Positions 9,862 to 18,133 are shown, counted from the first letter of the stretch. The stretch: DNA of 64,000 bases from Micromonospora okii (GCF_020884795.1 NZ_BBZF01000014.1:527567-591566); one strand, 5' to 3'. Numbers and translations are program-made. Notes: generated from the sequence alone by a model not told the origin.

Positions 9862-9911
9862 GCAAGGGCACCCTGTTAACGCATTCGGTAGAGCGGGGTG
9901 CCCTTCTCAAC
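9862..9911. repeat. Paired-palindrome intergenic repeat, copy 2
   Basis: GCAAGGGCACCCTGTTAAC, spacer GCATTCGGTA and a second arm AGCGGGGTGCCCTTCTCAAC follow the pccB stop by 5 bp. This copy is more degenerate than those at 21698 and 23399. Confidence 0.65.
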
Positions 9912-9977
9912 ACCCCGGGCGGCGGCACCCGGGCCGTGGCGGGGCCGGGCTCAGGCCCGCCGGTCGCGGGGCCGGAG

Positions 9978-10970
9978 TCAGCAGGAGGGGTTGGCGGCGA
10001 AGCACATCCGGCGGGCGGCCACCTGTCCCAGTTCGAGCAGCTCCGCGTCGCTGGTCCGGCGCGCGATGTCCCCCGGCCCGTCGGCGCCGAGCCCGCTCGC
10101 CGGCACGATGACCGTGACCAGGTCGCCGACCCGGATCAGCAGCCAGGTCCAGGTGCCGAGGCGCCGGTCGACGGGCCTCCCCGTCGTCGCGTCGAGCGGC
10201 TCCGACAGGGTCTGCCGTAGTAGGACTGCCTGGTCACCGGCGAAGTCGCGGGCGACCGCCGCCCAGGTGTGCGCCACCGACACCGCCGTCGTGCCGGTGC
10301 CGCCGCCCCTCGGTGCGGAGCCGCGCCAGCCTGCGCAGCCGGTCACCGCCCGGTCCAGGTCGGAGAAGAGCCCGGCGGCCGCCCCGTCGGCGAGGCGGTA
10401 GATGTCCTGGGTGAGGACCATGACGCCCGACGGCCCGTCCGAACCGGGCGTGTCGTCCTGGAGCAGGGTCTGCGAGCGGGAGTAGCGGGACACTGCCTGC
10501 ACGGCCCGGAGCCCCCTGGCGTTGGCGCAGGCTTCCAGCAGCGGGTCCACCCGCACCGGCTCCCGCAGCCCGGTGTCGCTCAGGACCACGTTGCTCGACA
10601 CGCGGACGTCGGTCGACGCCAGCAGGGCCTCCGGCGGAATCTCGGCGCGACCGGACCGCTCCGGCGCGACCGCCGACATCTCGGCGCGACCGGACGGCTC
10701 CGGCGCGGCCGCCGACATCGCGACGCGACCGGACGGCTCCGGCGCGGCCGCCGACAGCCACCGGTCGGGCCAGGACGTCGTGGGTGGCGCGGCGGGGCGA
10801 CCGGCGAGCACGGCGGCGACCGAGGTGACGGCCAGCACGGCGGTCGCCGCCACCATCGCCGTACGCCGGCTGCGGCGGCGCGCCCGCGCCCGGAGCTCCG
10901 CCGGCTCGGGCCAGCGGACGTCCAGCAGGTCCCGGCGCATCCGTTCGGCGAACGTCAGGTCCTCACGCAT
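9978..10970 (-). CDS. Membrane protein partnered with an ECF sigma factor (possible anti-sigma)
   Basis: The ATG at 10970 overlaps the end of the sigma-factor gene by 8 bp, the usual arrangement for a sigma/anti-sigma pair. The 330-residue protein has about 37 cytoplasmic residues (with WPEPAELRARARRRSRR), one membrane helix (MVAATAVLAVTSVAAVLAG), a repetitive linker, and a large extracytoplasmic domain ending RRMCFAANPSC. No zinc-binding anti-sigma motif (HxxxCxxC) is seen, so anti-sigma function rests on position alone. The extracellular domain has no recognised fold. Confidence 0.7.
   Translation of the reverse strand: MREDLTFAERMRRDLLDVRWPEPAELRARARRRSRRTAMVAATAVLAVTSVAAVLAGRPAAPPTTSWPDRWLSAAAPEPSGRVAMSAAAPEPSGRAEMSAVAPERSGRAEIPPEALLASTDVRVSSNVVLSDTGLREPVRVDPLLEACANARGLRAVQAVSRYSRSQTLLQDDTPGSDGPSGVMVLTQDIYRLADGAAAGLFSDLDRAVTGCAGWRGSAPRGGGTGTTAVSVAHTWAAVARDFAGDQAVLLRQTLSEPLDATTGRPVDRRLGTWTWLLIRVGDLVTVIVPASGLGADGPGDIARRTSDAELLELGQVAARRMCFAANPSC
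10638..10754 (-). repeat. Three 39-bp tandem repeats in the sigma-partner gene
   Basis: Reading the minus strand, units 10754-10716, 10715-10677 and 10676-10638 encode SAAAPEPSGRVAM, SAAAPEPSGRAEM and SAVAPERSGRAEI just outside the membrane helix. Confidence 0.85.
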
Positions 10971-11463
10971 CGGCGGCCTCCTCCAGGTCAGAGACGGCGA
11001 GCAGCCCGGCGAGCGCGGCGCGCCCCCGGGAGAGTCGGGCCTTCACCGTGCCCACCGGGGCCGCAGTCTCCCGCGCCACCTCGGCGACCGGCATGCCGAG
11101 CAGGTAGTACAGGGCGAGGGCCGTGCGCTGTTCCTCGGGGAGCCGGCGCATCGCGGCCACCACGGCGACGGTGTCGGTGCTCGGCGCGGGCGTGCTGTCG
11201 GCGACGCCGTGCCGCAGGTACGCCCTGGCCCGGCTGCGCAGGCTGCGCCAGCGGCTGACCGCGATGCGGGAGGCGACGACCCGGACCCACGCCTCCGGGT
11301 CGTCGTAGCCGCGCACCGTCGACCAGCGCTGCCACGCCCGGATGTACGCCTCCTGCACCGCGTCCTGCGCCTCGGCGAGGTTGCCGGTGAGCGCGTAGAC
11401 GAAGCCGAGCAGCCGCTGTCGACTGCCCCGGTAGAACTCGTCGAACTCCTCGACGTCCGGCAT
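10963..11463 (-). CDS. ECF RNA polymerase sigma factor, SigE family
   Basis: The 166-residue protein contains sigma region 2 (EFDEFYRGSRQRLLGFVYALTGNLAEAQDAVQEAYIRAWQRW) and region 4 (LPEEQRTALALYYLLGMPVAEVARETAAPVGTVKARLSRGRAAL), the complete set for a group IV sigma factor. ATG 11463 has GGAGG 6 nt upstream; the open frame continues far upstream, but that part is antisense to the M50 gene. The overlapping downstream gene probably holds this factor inactive at the membrane. No autoregulatory promoter was identified. Confidence 0.92.
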   Translation of the reverse strand: MPDVEEFDEFYRGSRQRLLGFVYALTGNLAEAQDAVQEAYIRAWQRWSTVRGYDDPEAWVRVVASRIAVSRWRSLRSRARAYLRHGVADSTPAPSTDTVAVVAAMRRLPEEQRTALALYYLLGMPVAEVARETAAPVGTVKARLSRGRAALAGLLAVSDLEEAADA

Positions 11464-11552
11464 CCGCCACCTCCCCGCCCCGGTCGCAGGGGACACGCGC
11501 GGGAGGGGGGCTCCGGTTGCCCGCACCGGGCGAGGGCTCTCGCCGGGTTTCG

Positions 11553-11640
11553 CCGACACGCGGTCGGGTCGGATGGTCAGGCCGGCGCGCGGTCGGGTCG
11601 GGCGGTCAGGCCGACACGCGGTCGTCGTCAGGGGGTCAGG
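11553..11640. repeat. 29-bp direct repeats before the M50 stop
   Basis: Units starting at 11553, 11582 and 11611 share CGCGGTCGGGTCGG and GGTCAGG; the third runs into the end of the peptidase gene. No gene is seen between 11464 and 11627. Confidence 0.6.
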
Positions 11641-12371
11641 CCGGCGTCGGTGAGGATTCCGCCGGCGAGCAGCGCCGCGCCGACGACCAGGGCCAGCAGG
11701 TTGACCAGCGCGAAGAGCGCCACCCAGGACAGCGGCGGGAACCCGGTGAGCCGGGCGAGCTGGTCGGCGTCCGACTCCGGCATCCGGCCCCGGGAGCGCA
11801 GCCGCTGCAGTTCGACCACCGGCCGTACGCCGCCGAGCAGCAGGAACCACACGCCCGTCCAGGCGAACGCGGCCTGGACCTGCGGGGAGGCGTACCAGGA
11901 GACGGCGAGCACCACCCCGCCGGTGACCAGCAGGGAGAGCGCGCCGAACACGTTGCGGACCATGACCAGCATGGCCAGCAGCAGCGCCACGGCGACCCAG
12001 AGCAGCAGCGTGATCCGGTTGCCGCCGAGCAGCCAGGCCCCGGCCAGGCCGACCAGCGACGGCGCGACGTACCCGGCGAGCAGGGTGAGGATCATGCCCG
12101 GGCCGGTGGGCCGGCCGGCCGACAGGGTCAGGCCGGAGGTGTCCGAGTGCAGCCGGATGCCGTGCAGCCGGCGGCCGGTGAGCAGGGCCGCCAGGGCGTG
12201 CCCGCCCTCGTGGGCGATGGTGACCGCGTTGCGGGCGATCCGCCAGGGCAGCCGGGTCGCGACGACCGCCAGCGCCACCGCCGCGGTGGCGAGGACGAGC
12301 AGTGGCGGCGGGTCGGGCTGGGCGGAGAAGAGCCTGTCCCAGAGCGCGGTCAGCCCGGCGGTCGACACCAT
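11628..12371 (-). CDS. M50 family intramembrane metallopeptidase-like protein
   Basis: The 247-residue membrane protein has the zinc motif HEGGHALAALLTGRRL in its second hydrophobic segment, matching HExxH of site-2-protease relatives. Further membrane segments follow (ILTLLAGYVAPSLVGLAGAWLL, ITLLLWVAVALLLAMLVMV, LSLLVTGGVVLAVSW, WVALFALVNLLALVVGAALL). The downstream Asp ligand motif of classical M50 enzymes is not obvious, so proteolytic activity is uncertain. Its location just upstream of an ECF sigma operon invites the idea of regulated proteolysis, but the genes are 164 bp apart. Confidence 0.8.
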   Translation of the reverse strand: MVSTAGLTALWDRLFSAQPDPPPLLVLATAAVALAVVATRLPWRIARNAVTIAHEGGHALAALLTGRRLHGIRLHSDTSGLTLSAGRPTGPGMILTLLAGYVAPSLVGLAGAWLLGGNRITLLLWVAVALLLAMLVMVRNVFGALSLLVTGGVVLAVSWYASPQVQAAFAWTGVWFLLLGGVRPVVELQRLRSRGRMPESDADQLARLTGFPPLSWVALFALVNLLALVVGAALLAGGILTDAGLTP

Positions 12372-12459
12372 GGGGCGCGAGCCTACCGGCCCCGGCCCGG
12401 CCGGGCCACCTGCGCGGACGGTCGCGCCGCGCCGGCAACGCCTGCGGCGGTGGGACCGG

Positions 12460-12693
12460 CTACGACCGTACGGTCACCTTCGCTCCGGCCGCCGCCAGCT
12501 CGTTCTCCCGGGCCAGCGCGGCCCGGCGGGTCATCCGCCACCCGGCCACCCCGGCGACGGTGACGGCCACGACCGCGAAGAGTGCAAAGAGCGCCGGAAG
12601 GCCCGCGCTGACCAGCAGCAGCACCACGTCGCCGAGCGCGACCAGCATCCACAGTGCCATCCGGGGCCTGCCGTCCCTGCGTCGGTGTCCCAT
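12460..12693 (-). CDS. Small two-helix membrane protein
   Basis: This 77-residue product begins MGHRRRDGRPRM, crosses the membrane with two adjacent segments (ALWMLVALGDVVLLLVSAGL and ALFALFAVVAVTVAGVAG) and ends in a short charged tail. A good GGGAGG lies upstream of ATG 12693. It is immediately downstream of a palindromic operator-like region. No function can be assigned. Confidence 0.7.
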   Translation of the reverse strand: MGHRRRDGRPRMALWMLVALGDVVLLLVSAGLPALFALFAVVAVTVAGVAGWRMTRRAALARENELAAAGAKVTVRS

Positions 12694-12702
12694 GTCGTAC
12701 CT

Positions 12703-12744
12703 CCCTCCGTCGTACGAGGTTCAGATACCCCGTACGAGGGAGGG
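12703..12744 (-). promoter_or_regulatory. Operator-like imperfect inverted repeat around a TATCTG element
   Basis: A 17-bp arm at 12703-12719 and its near-complement at 12728-12744 (15 of 17 pairs) flank TATCTG on the minus strand, a plausible -10 for the small membrane protein. CGTACGAGG also occurs twice as a direct repeat 20 bp apart (12711 and 12731), so a dimeric regulator could bind either arrangement. Confidence 0.5.
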
Positions 12745-12782
12745 CCATGCGAATCGATTTCGCCGCGGCGGGATTTCCGTGC

Positions 12783-14711
12783 TCAGTCGACCCGGTCCGG
12801 CTTGAAGCCCTTGGCGATCCGGTCGAAGTCGGGCAGCCGCTTCTGCCAGTCCCGCTCGGCGACCTCCCAGCGGAAGGCGTACCCCCGGTTGCGGGCGGTC
12901 ACGAAGCCCCGGTTGCGGACGTGGATGCGGGTGCCGTCGCGGTTCTCCCGCCACTCCCAGTCGGCGCACGTCTTGTAGTAGTCGCAGCGCTTGATGCTGA
13001 GGTACTCGTAGCCGTTGACCCGGTTCTTCCGGTTCGGCTCCTGTTCCTTCCAGTCGGCGTAGGCGTCGTCCTTCGGGGTGCTGGTCCACTGGATGAGCAG
13101 CTCGCCCACGCCGTTGCGCTCGTCGAAGATCACCGTGTTGTTCCCGACGCCGCGACGAACCCAGCCCTTCGGCATCGGCAGCGAGAAGCCGGCCGGGTCC
13201 CTGTGCAGCACCCAGCCCTCCGGCAGGGCGTTCGGGTCGGCGGACGGGCTGGCCGAGGGCGTCGGGCTGGGCGGCGCGGCGCTGGTGGGCGCCGGCGCGG
13301 CCGAGGTCGGCGCGGCCGACGGCGCCGACGAGACCGTGGTGGACGCGCCCTGCGGGACGCCTCCCGGGGCCGGGTCCTCGTCGTCCCCGCCGCCGGTGAG
13401 CAGCGGCACCGCCACCAGCAGGCCGATCAGCAGCACCGCGACCAGCGCGCCGACGAGCAGGTTGCGGCGGCGGTTGTCGGGCTTCGTACCCGCGACGACC
13501 GTGGCCCGGCCGGACGACGCCGGCGACCCGGCGGGGGCCGGCAGCACCGACGTGGGGTTGACCGGCGGGACCGGGTCGCCGGCCCCGGCCTCGGTACGGG
13601 TCTCGTTGGCCGGCGCGGGCCCGGCCACCTTCGCGGTCGGGTCGGCGTCGACGCGCGCCGTCGGCGGCTCCACCCTCGCCGTCGGGGCGGCGTCCGCCAC
13701 CTTCGCGGTCGCGTCCTCGGCACCGGTCGCGCCCGCCGCCGCCAGCGGGGCCCGGGGCGCGGGCGGCGTGGCCGTCCCTTCCGGGCGCTGCTCGGCCGGG
13801 CGCGGGGCGGGCACCACGGCGGGGCGCGGCTCGCGCGGCCCGTTGGGCCCCGGCCGGCGTACGCCGTCGAGCAGCGGAATGCTCTTCGACCGGCGCCCGG
13901 CGGCCCGGCGCAGCAGCCGCTCCGCCGTGCCGGCGTCCATCCGCTGCGCCGGGTCCTTCTGCAGCAGGCCGGTCAGCACCGCCTTGAGCGGGCCGGCGTT
14001 CTTCGGCGGCGGCATCGGCTCGGTGGCCAGCGCCGCCAGCGTGGCGATCGCCGACGGCCGGGCGTACGGCGACTTGCCCTCCACGGCCGCGTAGAGCGTC
14101 GCGCCCAGCGACCAGAGGTCGGCCTCCGGCCCGGCGGTGCCGTCCCGCGCCCGCTCCGGCGCGATGTACGCCGGGGAGCCGAGCACCATGCCGGTGCGCG
14201 TGACGTTCGGGTCGCCCGGGATCGTGGCCAGGCCGAAGTCGGTCAGCACGACCCGGCCGTCGGTGCCGATCAGCACGTTGCCCGGCTTGACGTCGCGGTG
14301 CATGACGCCGGCCTTGTGCGCCGCCTTCAGCGCGCCCAGCATGCCGAGACCGATCTCGACTGCCTTCGCCGGGGAGACCGGCCCGTCCTCGGCGAGAATG
14401 TCCTGGAGGGACTTCGACGGGACGTACTCCATGACGATCCACGGGTCGCCGTCGGTGCGCAGCACGTCGAAGATACGGACCACGTTGATGTGGTTGAGCC
14501 GCGCGATGGCGCGGGCCTCCCGCAGGGAGCGTTCCCGCATCTCGCGGCGCTCCTCCGGGGTGAGACTGGGCGGCGGGACGAGTTCCTTGATCGCCACGTC
14601 GCGGTGCAGCACCTCGTCGCGCGCCTTCCACACCCGACCCATGCCGCCCTGGCCGAGCGGCGAGATGAGCCGGTACCGGTCGGCGACGAGTTGGGGAAGC
14701 GCGTTCGACAT
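12783..14711 (-). CDS. Eukaryotic-like Ser/Thr protein kinase with single membrane helix
   Basis: The 642-residue protein starts with a complete kinase domain: glycine loop LGQGGMGRVW, catalytic Lys in VAIKELV, HRDVKPGNVL, DFGLA and APE (YIAPERA). A Pro/Ala linker (about residues 290-415) contains TAKV, TARV, TARV and TAKV at Thr335, 344, 351 and 359. A membrane helix follows (RNLLVGALVAVLLIGLLVAVPLL), then a Ser/Pro/Ala stretch and an external domain beginning LPEGWVLHRDPAGFSLPMPKGW. No PASTA repeats are present. ATG 14711 is chosen because TACCGT ends 8 nt upstream. The architecture matches the second kinase at 41834. Confidence 0.93.
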   Translation of the reverse strand: MSNALPQLVADRYRLISPLGQGGMGRVWKARDEVLHRDVAIKELVPPPSLTPEERREMRERSLREARAIARLNHINVVRIFDVLRTDGDPWIVMEYVPSKSLQDILAEDGPVSPAKAVEIGLGMLGALKAAHKAGVMHRDVKPGNVLIGTDGRVVLTDFGLATIPGDPNVTRTGMVLGSPAYIAPERARDGTAGPEADLWSLGATLYAAVEGKSPYARPSAIATLAALATEPMPPPKNAGPLKAVLTGLLQKDPAQRMDAGTAERLLRRAAGRRSKSIPLLDGVRRPGPNGPREPRPAVVPAPRPAEQRPEGTATPPAPRAPLAAAGATGAEDATAKVADAAPTARVEPPTARVDADPTAKVAGPAPANETRTEAGAGDPVPPVNPTSVLPAPAGSPASSGRATVVAGTKPDNRRRNLLVGALVAVLLIGLLVAVPLLTGGGDDEDPAPGGVPQGASTTVSSAPSAAPTSAAPAPTSAAPPSPTPSASPSADPNALPEGWVLHRDPAGFSLPMPKGWVRRGVGNNTVIFDERNGVGELLIQWTSTPKDDAYADWKEQEPNRKNRVNGYEYLSIKRCDYYKTCADWEWRENRDGTRIHVRNRGFVTARNRGYAFRWEVAERDWQKRLPDFDRIAKGFKPDRVD

Positions 14712-14791
14712 CGGGGGAGACGGTACCCGGCGACGGCGCGTCGCACACCGCCGGCACGCCACTGTGCGGCGTAGATCAAGTTCGGGGCGCG

Positions 14792-14797
14792 TACTCT
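14792..14797 (+). promoter_or_regulatory. -10 element of accE
   Basis: TACTCT ends 7 nt before ATG 14805, consistent with a leaderless transcript. Confidence 0.5.
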
Positions 14798-14804
14798 GGG
14801 GGTC

Positions 14805-15017
14805 ATGTCTGCCGAAGAGCCGGCTTTCCGGGTGGTCCGGGGCACGCCGACCGCGGAGGAGTTGGCCGCGCTGGTCGGCGTCATCGTCGCCCGCACCCGC
14901 CCCGCCGCCGCCCCCACGCGGCCCGCCCCGTCGACCTGGGCACGCAGCGGTCGCCCCGCCGGCGCCGCCGCGGTTTCCGGTCCCGGCGCGTGGCGCGCCT
15001 CCGGGCTGCCCCGCTGA
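14805..15017 (+). CDS. accE: Acyl-CoA carboxylase epsilon subunit
   Basis: The 70-residue product opens with FRVVRGTPTAEELAALVGVI, the characteristic pattern of the small epsilon subunits that stabilise actinobacterial acyl-CoA carboxylases, followed by a basic Pro/Ala/Arg tail. In related genomes the gene normally follows the beta subunit directly; here it is 5 kb from pccB with sigma, peptidase and kinase genes in between. It should bind the AccA-PccB complex. Confidence 0.8.
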   Translation: MSAEEPAFRVVRGTPTAEELAALVGVIVARTRPAAAPTRPAPSTWARSGRPAGAAAVSGPGAWRASGLPR

Positions 15018-15102
15018 CGCACGGCCCGGACGGGGCTGCCGGAGGCACGGACAACCGCTAACCTCACTCAGGGAAACGGTGCCGTGACGGTAGGGAGGCC
15101 CG

Positions 15103-15564
15103 ATGATCCCCGAGGAGGACCGGCCAGCGCCCTGGCTGAGCGGCTACGGCGCCATCGAGGCCGACATCCGGCAGATGCGCGAGTTCGCCGACAAGCTCCA
15201 CGCCGAGGTGGAGCGGAACTACGCGCCCCACCTGTCGTACATCGCGGACGACATGAAGGCCCAGATCCCCAACCCGGCGGACGCCTTCATCGAGCTGGTG
15301 CACTTCCTCAAGGCCCACAACGAGACCCAGCAGGCCACCGCCACGATGGTCTGGTCCGTCGGCGGCGCCACCGGCCGCCTGGCCGCCGCAGCCGGGCGGA
15401 TCGCCACCCAGTACGCCGACGCCGACGCCTTCTCCGCCGCCCGCGTCTCCGACGTGGAACGCGCCCTCGCCGGCCCCGGCGCCGTCGCCCCGACCCGCCC
15501 CACACCGACCCTGCCCGACCCCACCGGCCCCGACAGCGGCCCCGGGCGGGTGGTGCTGCCGTGA
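15103..15564 (+). CDS. WXG100/ESX-like type VII secretion substrate
   Basis: The 153-residue protein is mostly helical, with a helix-turn-helix pattern over residues 10-125 and the segment IATQYADADAFSAARV, in which YADAD fits the Yxxx[DE] type VII secretion signal. A Pro/Thr-rich tail ends it. GGGAGG precedes ATG 15103, and the stop overlaps the next start (GTGA). Together with the following substrate-like gene and the mycosin, this suggests a secreted pair handled by a type VII system whose core genes are outside the window. No canonical WxG motif was found. Confidence 0.65.
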   Translation: MIPEEDRPAPWLSGYGAIEADIRQMREFADKLHAEVERNYAPHLSYIADDMKAQIPNPADAFIELVHFLKAHNETQQATATMVWSVGGATGRLAAAAGRIATQYADADAFSAARVSDVERALAGPGAVAPTRPTPTLPDPTGPDSGPGRVVLP

Positions 15565-16952
15565 TCGAGCGGGGCAGCGGCCGGACCTCCGGCCTCACCG
15601 ACTGGCGGCTGATGGACCTGCTCAGCATGTGGGCCTGCATCCAGGACCACGACACCACCGGGCACTGGAAGCAGGTCGCCGGCTGGCGCAAGGTCTGCGA
15701 GCTCGCCCAGGCGCACCTGGGCCGGCTCAAGGAGTACCGTCGCGGCCTGAGCGAGGCGTGGTCCCCGGCGACCAACGCCGCCGCGCGGGCATACGTGGCC
15801 GAGCTGGACGACCTCATCGACAAGGTGCAGCGCACCCACGACGCCGCCGCCGCGAACTACGACGCCCTGGCCGCCGCCACCCGCGCCATCAGCAGCGCCC
15901 GCACGGAGCTGAAGCCGCTCTACGACGAGTACGTGGGCAAGCTCCAGCAGAAGCGGACGTACGAGGCGACGCTCGCCGACCCGAAGGCCGCGATGGGCAG
16001 CCGGGTGCCGGACAAGCCGGTGACGGACGCCGACCTGGAGCGCATCAACGCCCGAGCCCGAAACCTGATGTACGGCCTCAGCGGCGAACTCCAACAGGCC
16101 CAAGTAATGCTCCGCCAGCCACCACGCTCTGCGAGGCCGGGAACCGACCCAGCCGATCCGGATATCTACAGCAATGGCAATGCCACGCCAGTCATTCCTC
16201 CAATCACCCCAGTCCCCTTGTTCAGCAACAACACGTTGCCTTCACCTCAACGACCAGCAACTATTCAGCCAGTGGCCGCTCCGACCGCCCCGACTACTGG
16301 TTCGGTCATAGGAGGTGGAGGTGGCCCTATCTTAGGTGGAATTGGGAGCAGCTTTACGCCTTCCGGGACCAGCTCACCGGCGACCGCTTTGCCATCTGTC
16401 AGCTCAGGTAGCAGCTCCGCCGGGATGCCGTCAATAATTCCGCCAATGCCATATCCGTCTGGCCAAGGCAGCGGAACAGGAGCTAAAGTAAACCCATTCG
16501 GCCGACCTGCCCAACCTCCAGTCATCGGCAGCAATGTGCCCCCTAGCTCCACCCCTCCGATCCCAGCTAGACCAACGCCATTCAGCGGGCTCATCGGAGG
16601 CTCGCCGGGTGCCCTCACTGGGCAGCCGGGCAGTGTACCGCCACGTCGGGTCAACCCCGTGGGTGGAGTAATCCCCGGCGGGGGGGCTGGTACGACGCCA
16701 TCTGGTGCAGCCGGTTCACGCCCAAGAATCGGCCGAACCCCTCAACTCGCCGGCCGCCATGGCCCGTCAGTTCCGGACGCTCTTGGGAACATCGGAAACC
16801 GAAACGGTTGTCGAGACAACACTTGCGACGATGCAAACTCTTGGGATCCGGACCATCCCTGGCAGGTGAAGGAAGGCGTCGACCCCATCGTTCGACCATC
16901 AGAAGGCGATGGTCCGATCGACCCTGGACCTGTCATCGGCTTCAACCGGTGA
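15561..16952 (+). CDS. Type VII secretion-associated protein with helical N-domain and Pro/Gly/Ser-rich C-domain
   Basis: GTG 15561 overlaps the preceding stop. Residues 1-190 are helical and high in GC (LAQAHLGRLKEYRRGLSEAW, LDDLIDKVQRTHDAAAANYDAL), resembling ESX/PPE-type substrates. Residues 190-463 are Pro, Gly, Ser and Thr rich and probably extended (PVIPPITPVPLFSNN, GPILGGIGSSFTPSG). Around position 16100 the DNA changes abruptly to lower GC with A/T third positions, and Leu258 is encoded by TTA (16332-16334). The stop overlaps the mycosin start. The sequence shows no enzyme motif. Confidence 0.75.
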   Translation: MIERGSGRTSGLTDWRLMDLLSMWACIQDHDTTGHWKQVAGWRKVCELAQAHLGRLKEYRRGLSEAWSPATNAAARAYVAELDDLIDKVQRTHDAAAANYDALAAATRAISSARTELKPLYDEYVGKLQQKRTYEATLADPKAAMGSRVPDKPVTDADLERINARARNLMYGLSGELQQAQVMLRQPPRSARPGTDPADPDIYSNGNATPVIPPITPVPLFSNNTLPSPQRPATIQPVAAPTAPTTGSVIGGGGGPILGGIGSSFTPSGTSSPATALPSVSSGSSSAGMPSIIPPMPYPSGQGSGTGAKVNPFGRPAQPPVIGSNVPPSSTPPIPARPTPFSGLIGGSPGALTGQPGSVPPRRVNPVGGVIPGGGAGTTPSGAAGSRPRIGRTPQLAGRHGPSVPDALGNIGNRNGCRDNTCDDANSWDPDHPWQVKEGVDPIVRPSEGDGPIDPGPVIGFNR

Positions 16953-18133
16953 AGCTGAGGAAAGCCTCACTCCTGCTCGCCGTCTTGTCAATCATGGCGA
17001 TGCCACTCAACACAGCATCGACAGTAAGGAACCTCAATTCAGCCCATGTGGATCGCGAGCTGGTCGAGGCGTCCCGAGTGCGAGGCGACCAATGGCATTT
17101 GCGCTATCTAGCTGTCCCTGATGCACACCAAATCAGCCAGGGTGAGGGGGTAACCGTTGCCGTTCCAGACACCGGGGTGGCACCACACCCGGACCTCAGA
17201 AGAAACATCCTTTCAGGGATAGACATAGTTCCGGGCGGCAACGGAAGCGGTCAAGGTGATCGCAATAGCCATGGCACCGGAATGGCCGGACTGATTGCCG
17301 CCCACGGGCGTGGCAAGGATTTGGGTGCTCTTGGAATTGCACCAAAGGCGAAGATTCTTCCCATAATGTCCTCCCCTGCCAGCAATCTCGGAGATGCCGA
17401 CGATTTGGCAGCAGGAGTCGAGTTTGCGACTTCCCACGGAGCCGACATAATCAGCATATCCAGCAGCGGCGGAACAAGCTCCCGACTCAATCAAGCCATC
17501 AGCACGGCAGTGGCGTCAAATATTGTAGTGGTAGCCGGATCAGGAAATAAACCGCTAGAGCAGATCGTAGGATACCCCGCCCGCGAGTCAGCAGTTTTAG
17601 CAGTCGGTGGAATAGGCAGGAACGGATATCATGCCCAAGTATCTGTAAGTGGCCCGGAAGTTGATGTTGTTGCGCCGGCCGTCGATATTTACAGCACTAG
17701 TATCGGCGGCAAGTATCGAAAAGGTACTGGCACCTCCGATGCGACGGCGATCGTTGCTGGAGCCGCTGCTCTGGTCCGGTCCAAGTACCCTCACCTCCCC
17801 GCCTCGGAAGTGGTGCACCGCCTGACTGCCACCGCCGTCGACAAAGGGCCGCCCGGTCGTGACGACGAGTACGGCTACGGCGTCATCGACCTGGTGGCCG
17901 CGCTGACGGCAGACGTACCGCCATTGGGTTTCGAGTCGGCGACACCGGATGTTCCCGCCGATCCGGGGCCGACCACGACGGCGGTCGCGGAGCCCGCCGA
18001 TGAGGGTGACGGTGGGGCAACGGTTCGGGGGCTGGCCACGCTAGGGGTGATCGTTGCCGGCGCAGGCGTCTGGGCGTGGATCGCCCGACGTCGGCGTCTC
18101 GGCGATGACCCACCGCCGCGGATCAGCCGGTAA
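16949..18133 (+). CDS. mycP: Type VII secretion-associated serine protease mycosin
   Basis: The 394-residue precursor has a signal peptide (VKLRKASLLLAVLSIMAM), the mycosin hallmark QWHLRYLAVPDAHQISQGEGVTVAV split over residues 50-73, and a subtilisin triad: Asp74 in PDTG, His108 in NSHGTGMAG and Ser263 in GTSDAT, with the oxyanion Asn in GSGNKP. A C-terminal membrane helix (LATLGVIVAGAGVWAWIA) and basic tail anchor it outside the cell. Mycosins stabilise the type VII secretion machine and cleave substrates. Most of the gene is low in GC and Leu217 is a TTA codon (17597-17599); GC returns to normal from about 17770. Confidence 0.93.
   Translation: MKLRKASLLLAVLSIMAMPLNTASTVRNLNSAHVDRELVEASRVRGDQWHLRYLAVPDAHQISQGEGVTVAVPDTGVAPHPDLRRNILSGIDIVPGGNGSGQGDRNSHGTGMAGLIAAHGRGKDLGALGIAPKAKILPIMSSPASNLGDADDLAAGVEFATSHGADIISISSSGGTSSRLNQAISTAVASNIVVVAGSGNKPLEQIVGYPARESAVLAVGGIGRNGYHAQVSVSGPEVDVVAPAVDIYSTSIGGKYRKGTGTSDATAIVAGAAALVRSKYPHLPASEVVHRLTATAVDKGPPGRDDEYGYGVIDLVAALTADVPPLGFESATPDVPADPGPTTTAVAEPADEGDGGATVRGLATLGVIVAGAGVWAWIARRRRLGDDPPPRISR

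Noticed and set aside
9978..10970. Firm anti-sigma factor annotation of the sigma partner
   Set aside because: The gene overlap supports it, but no zinc-binding or other anti-sigma signature is visible, so it is only described as possible.
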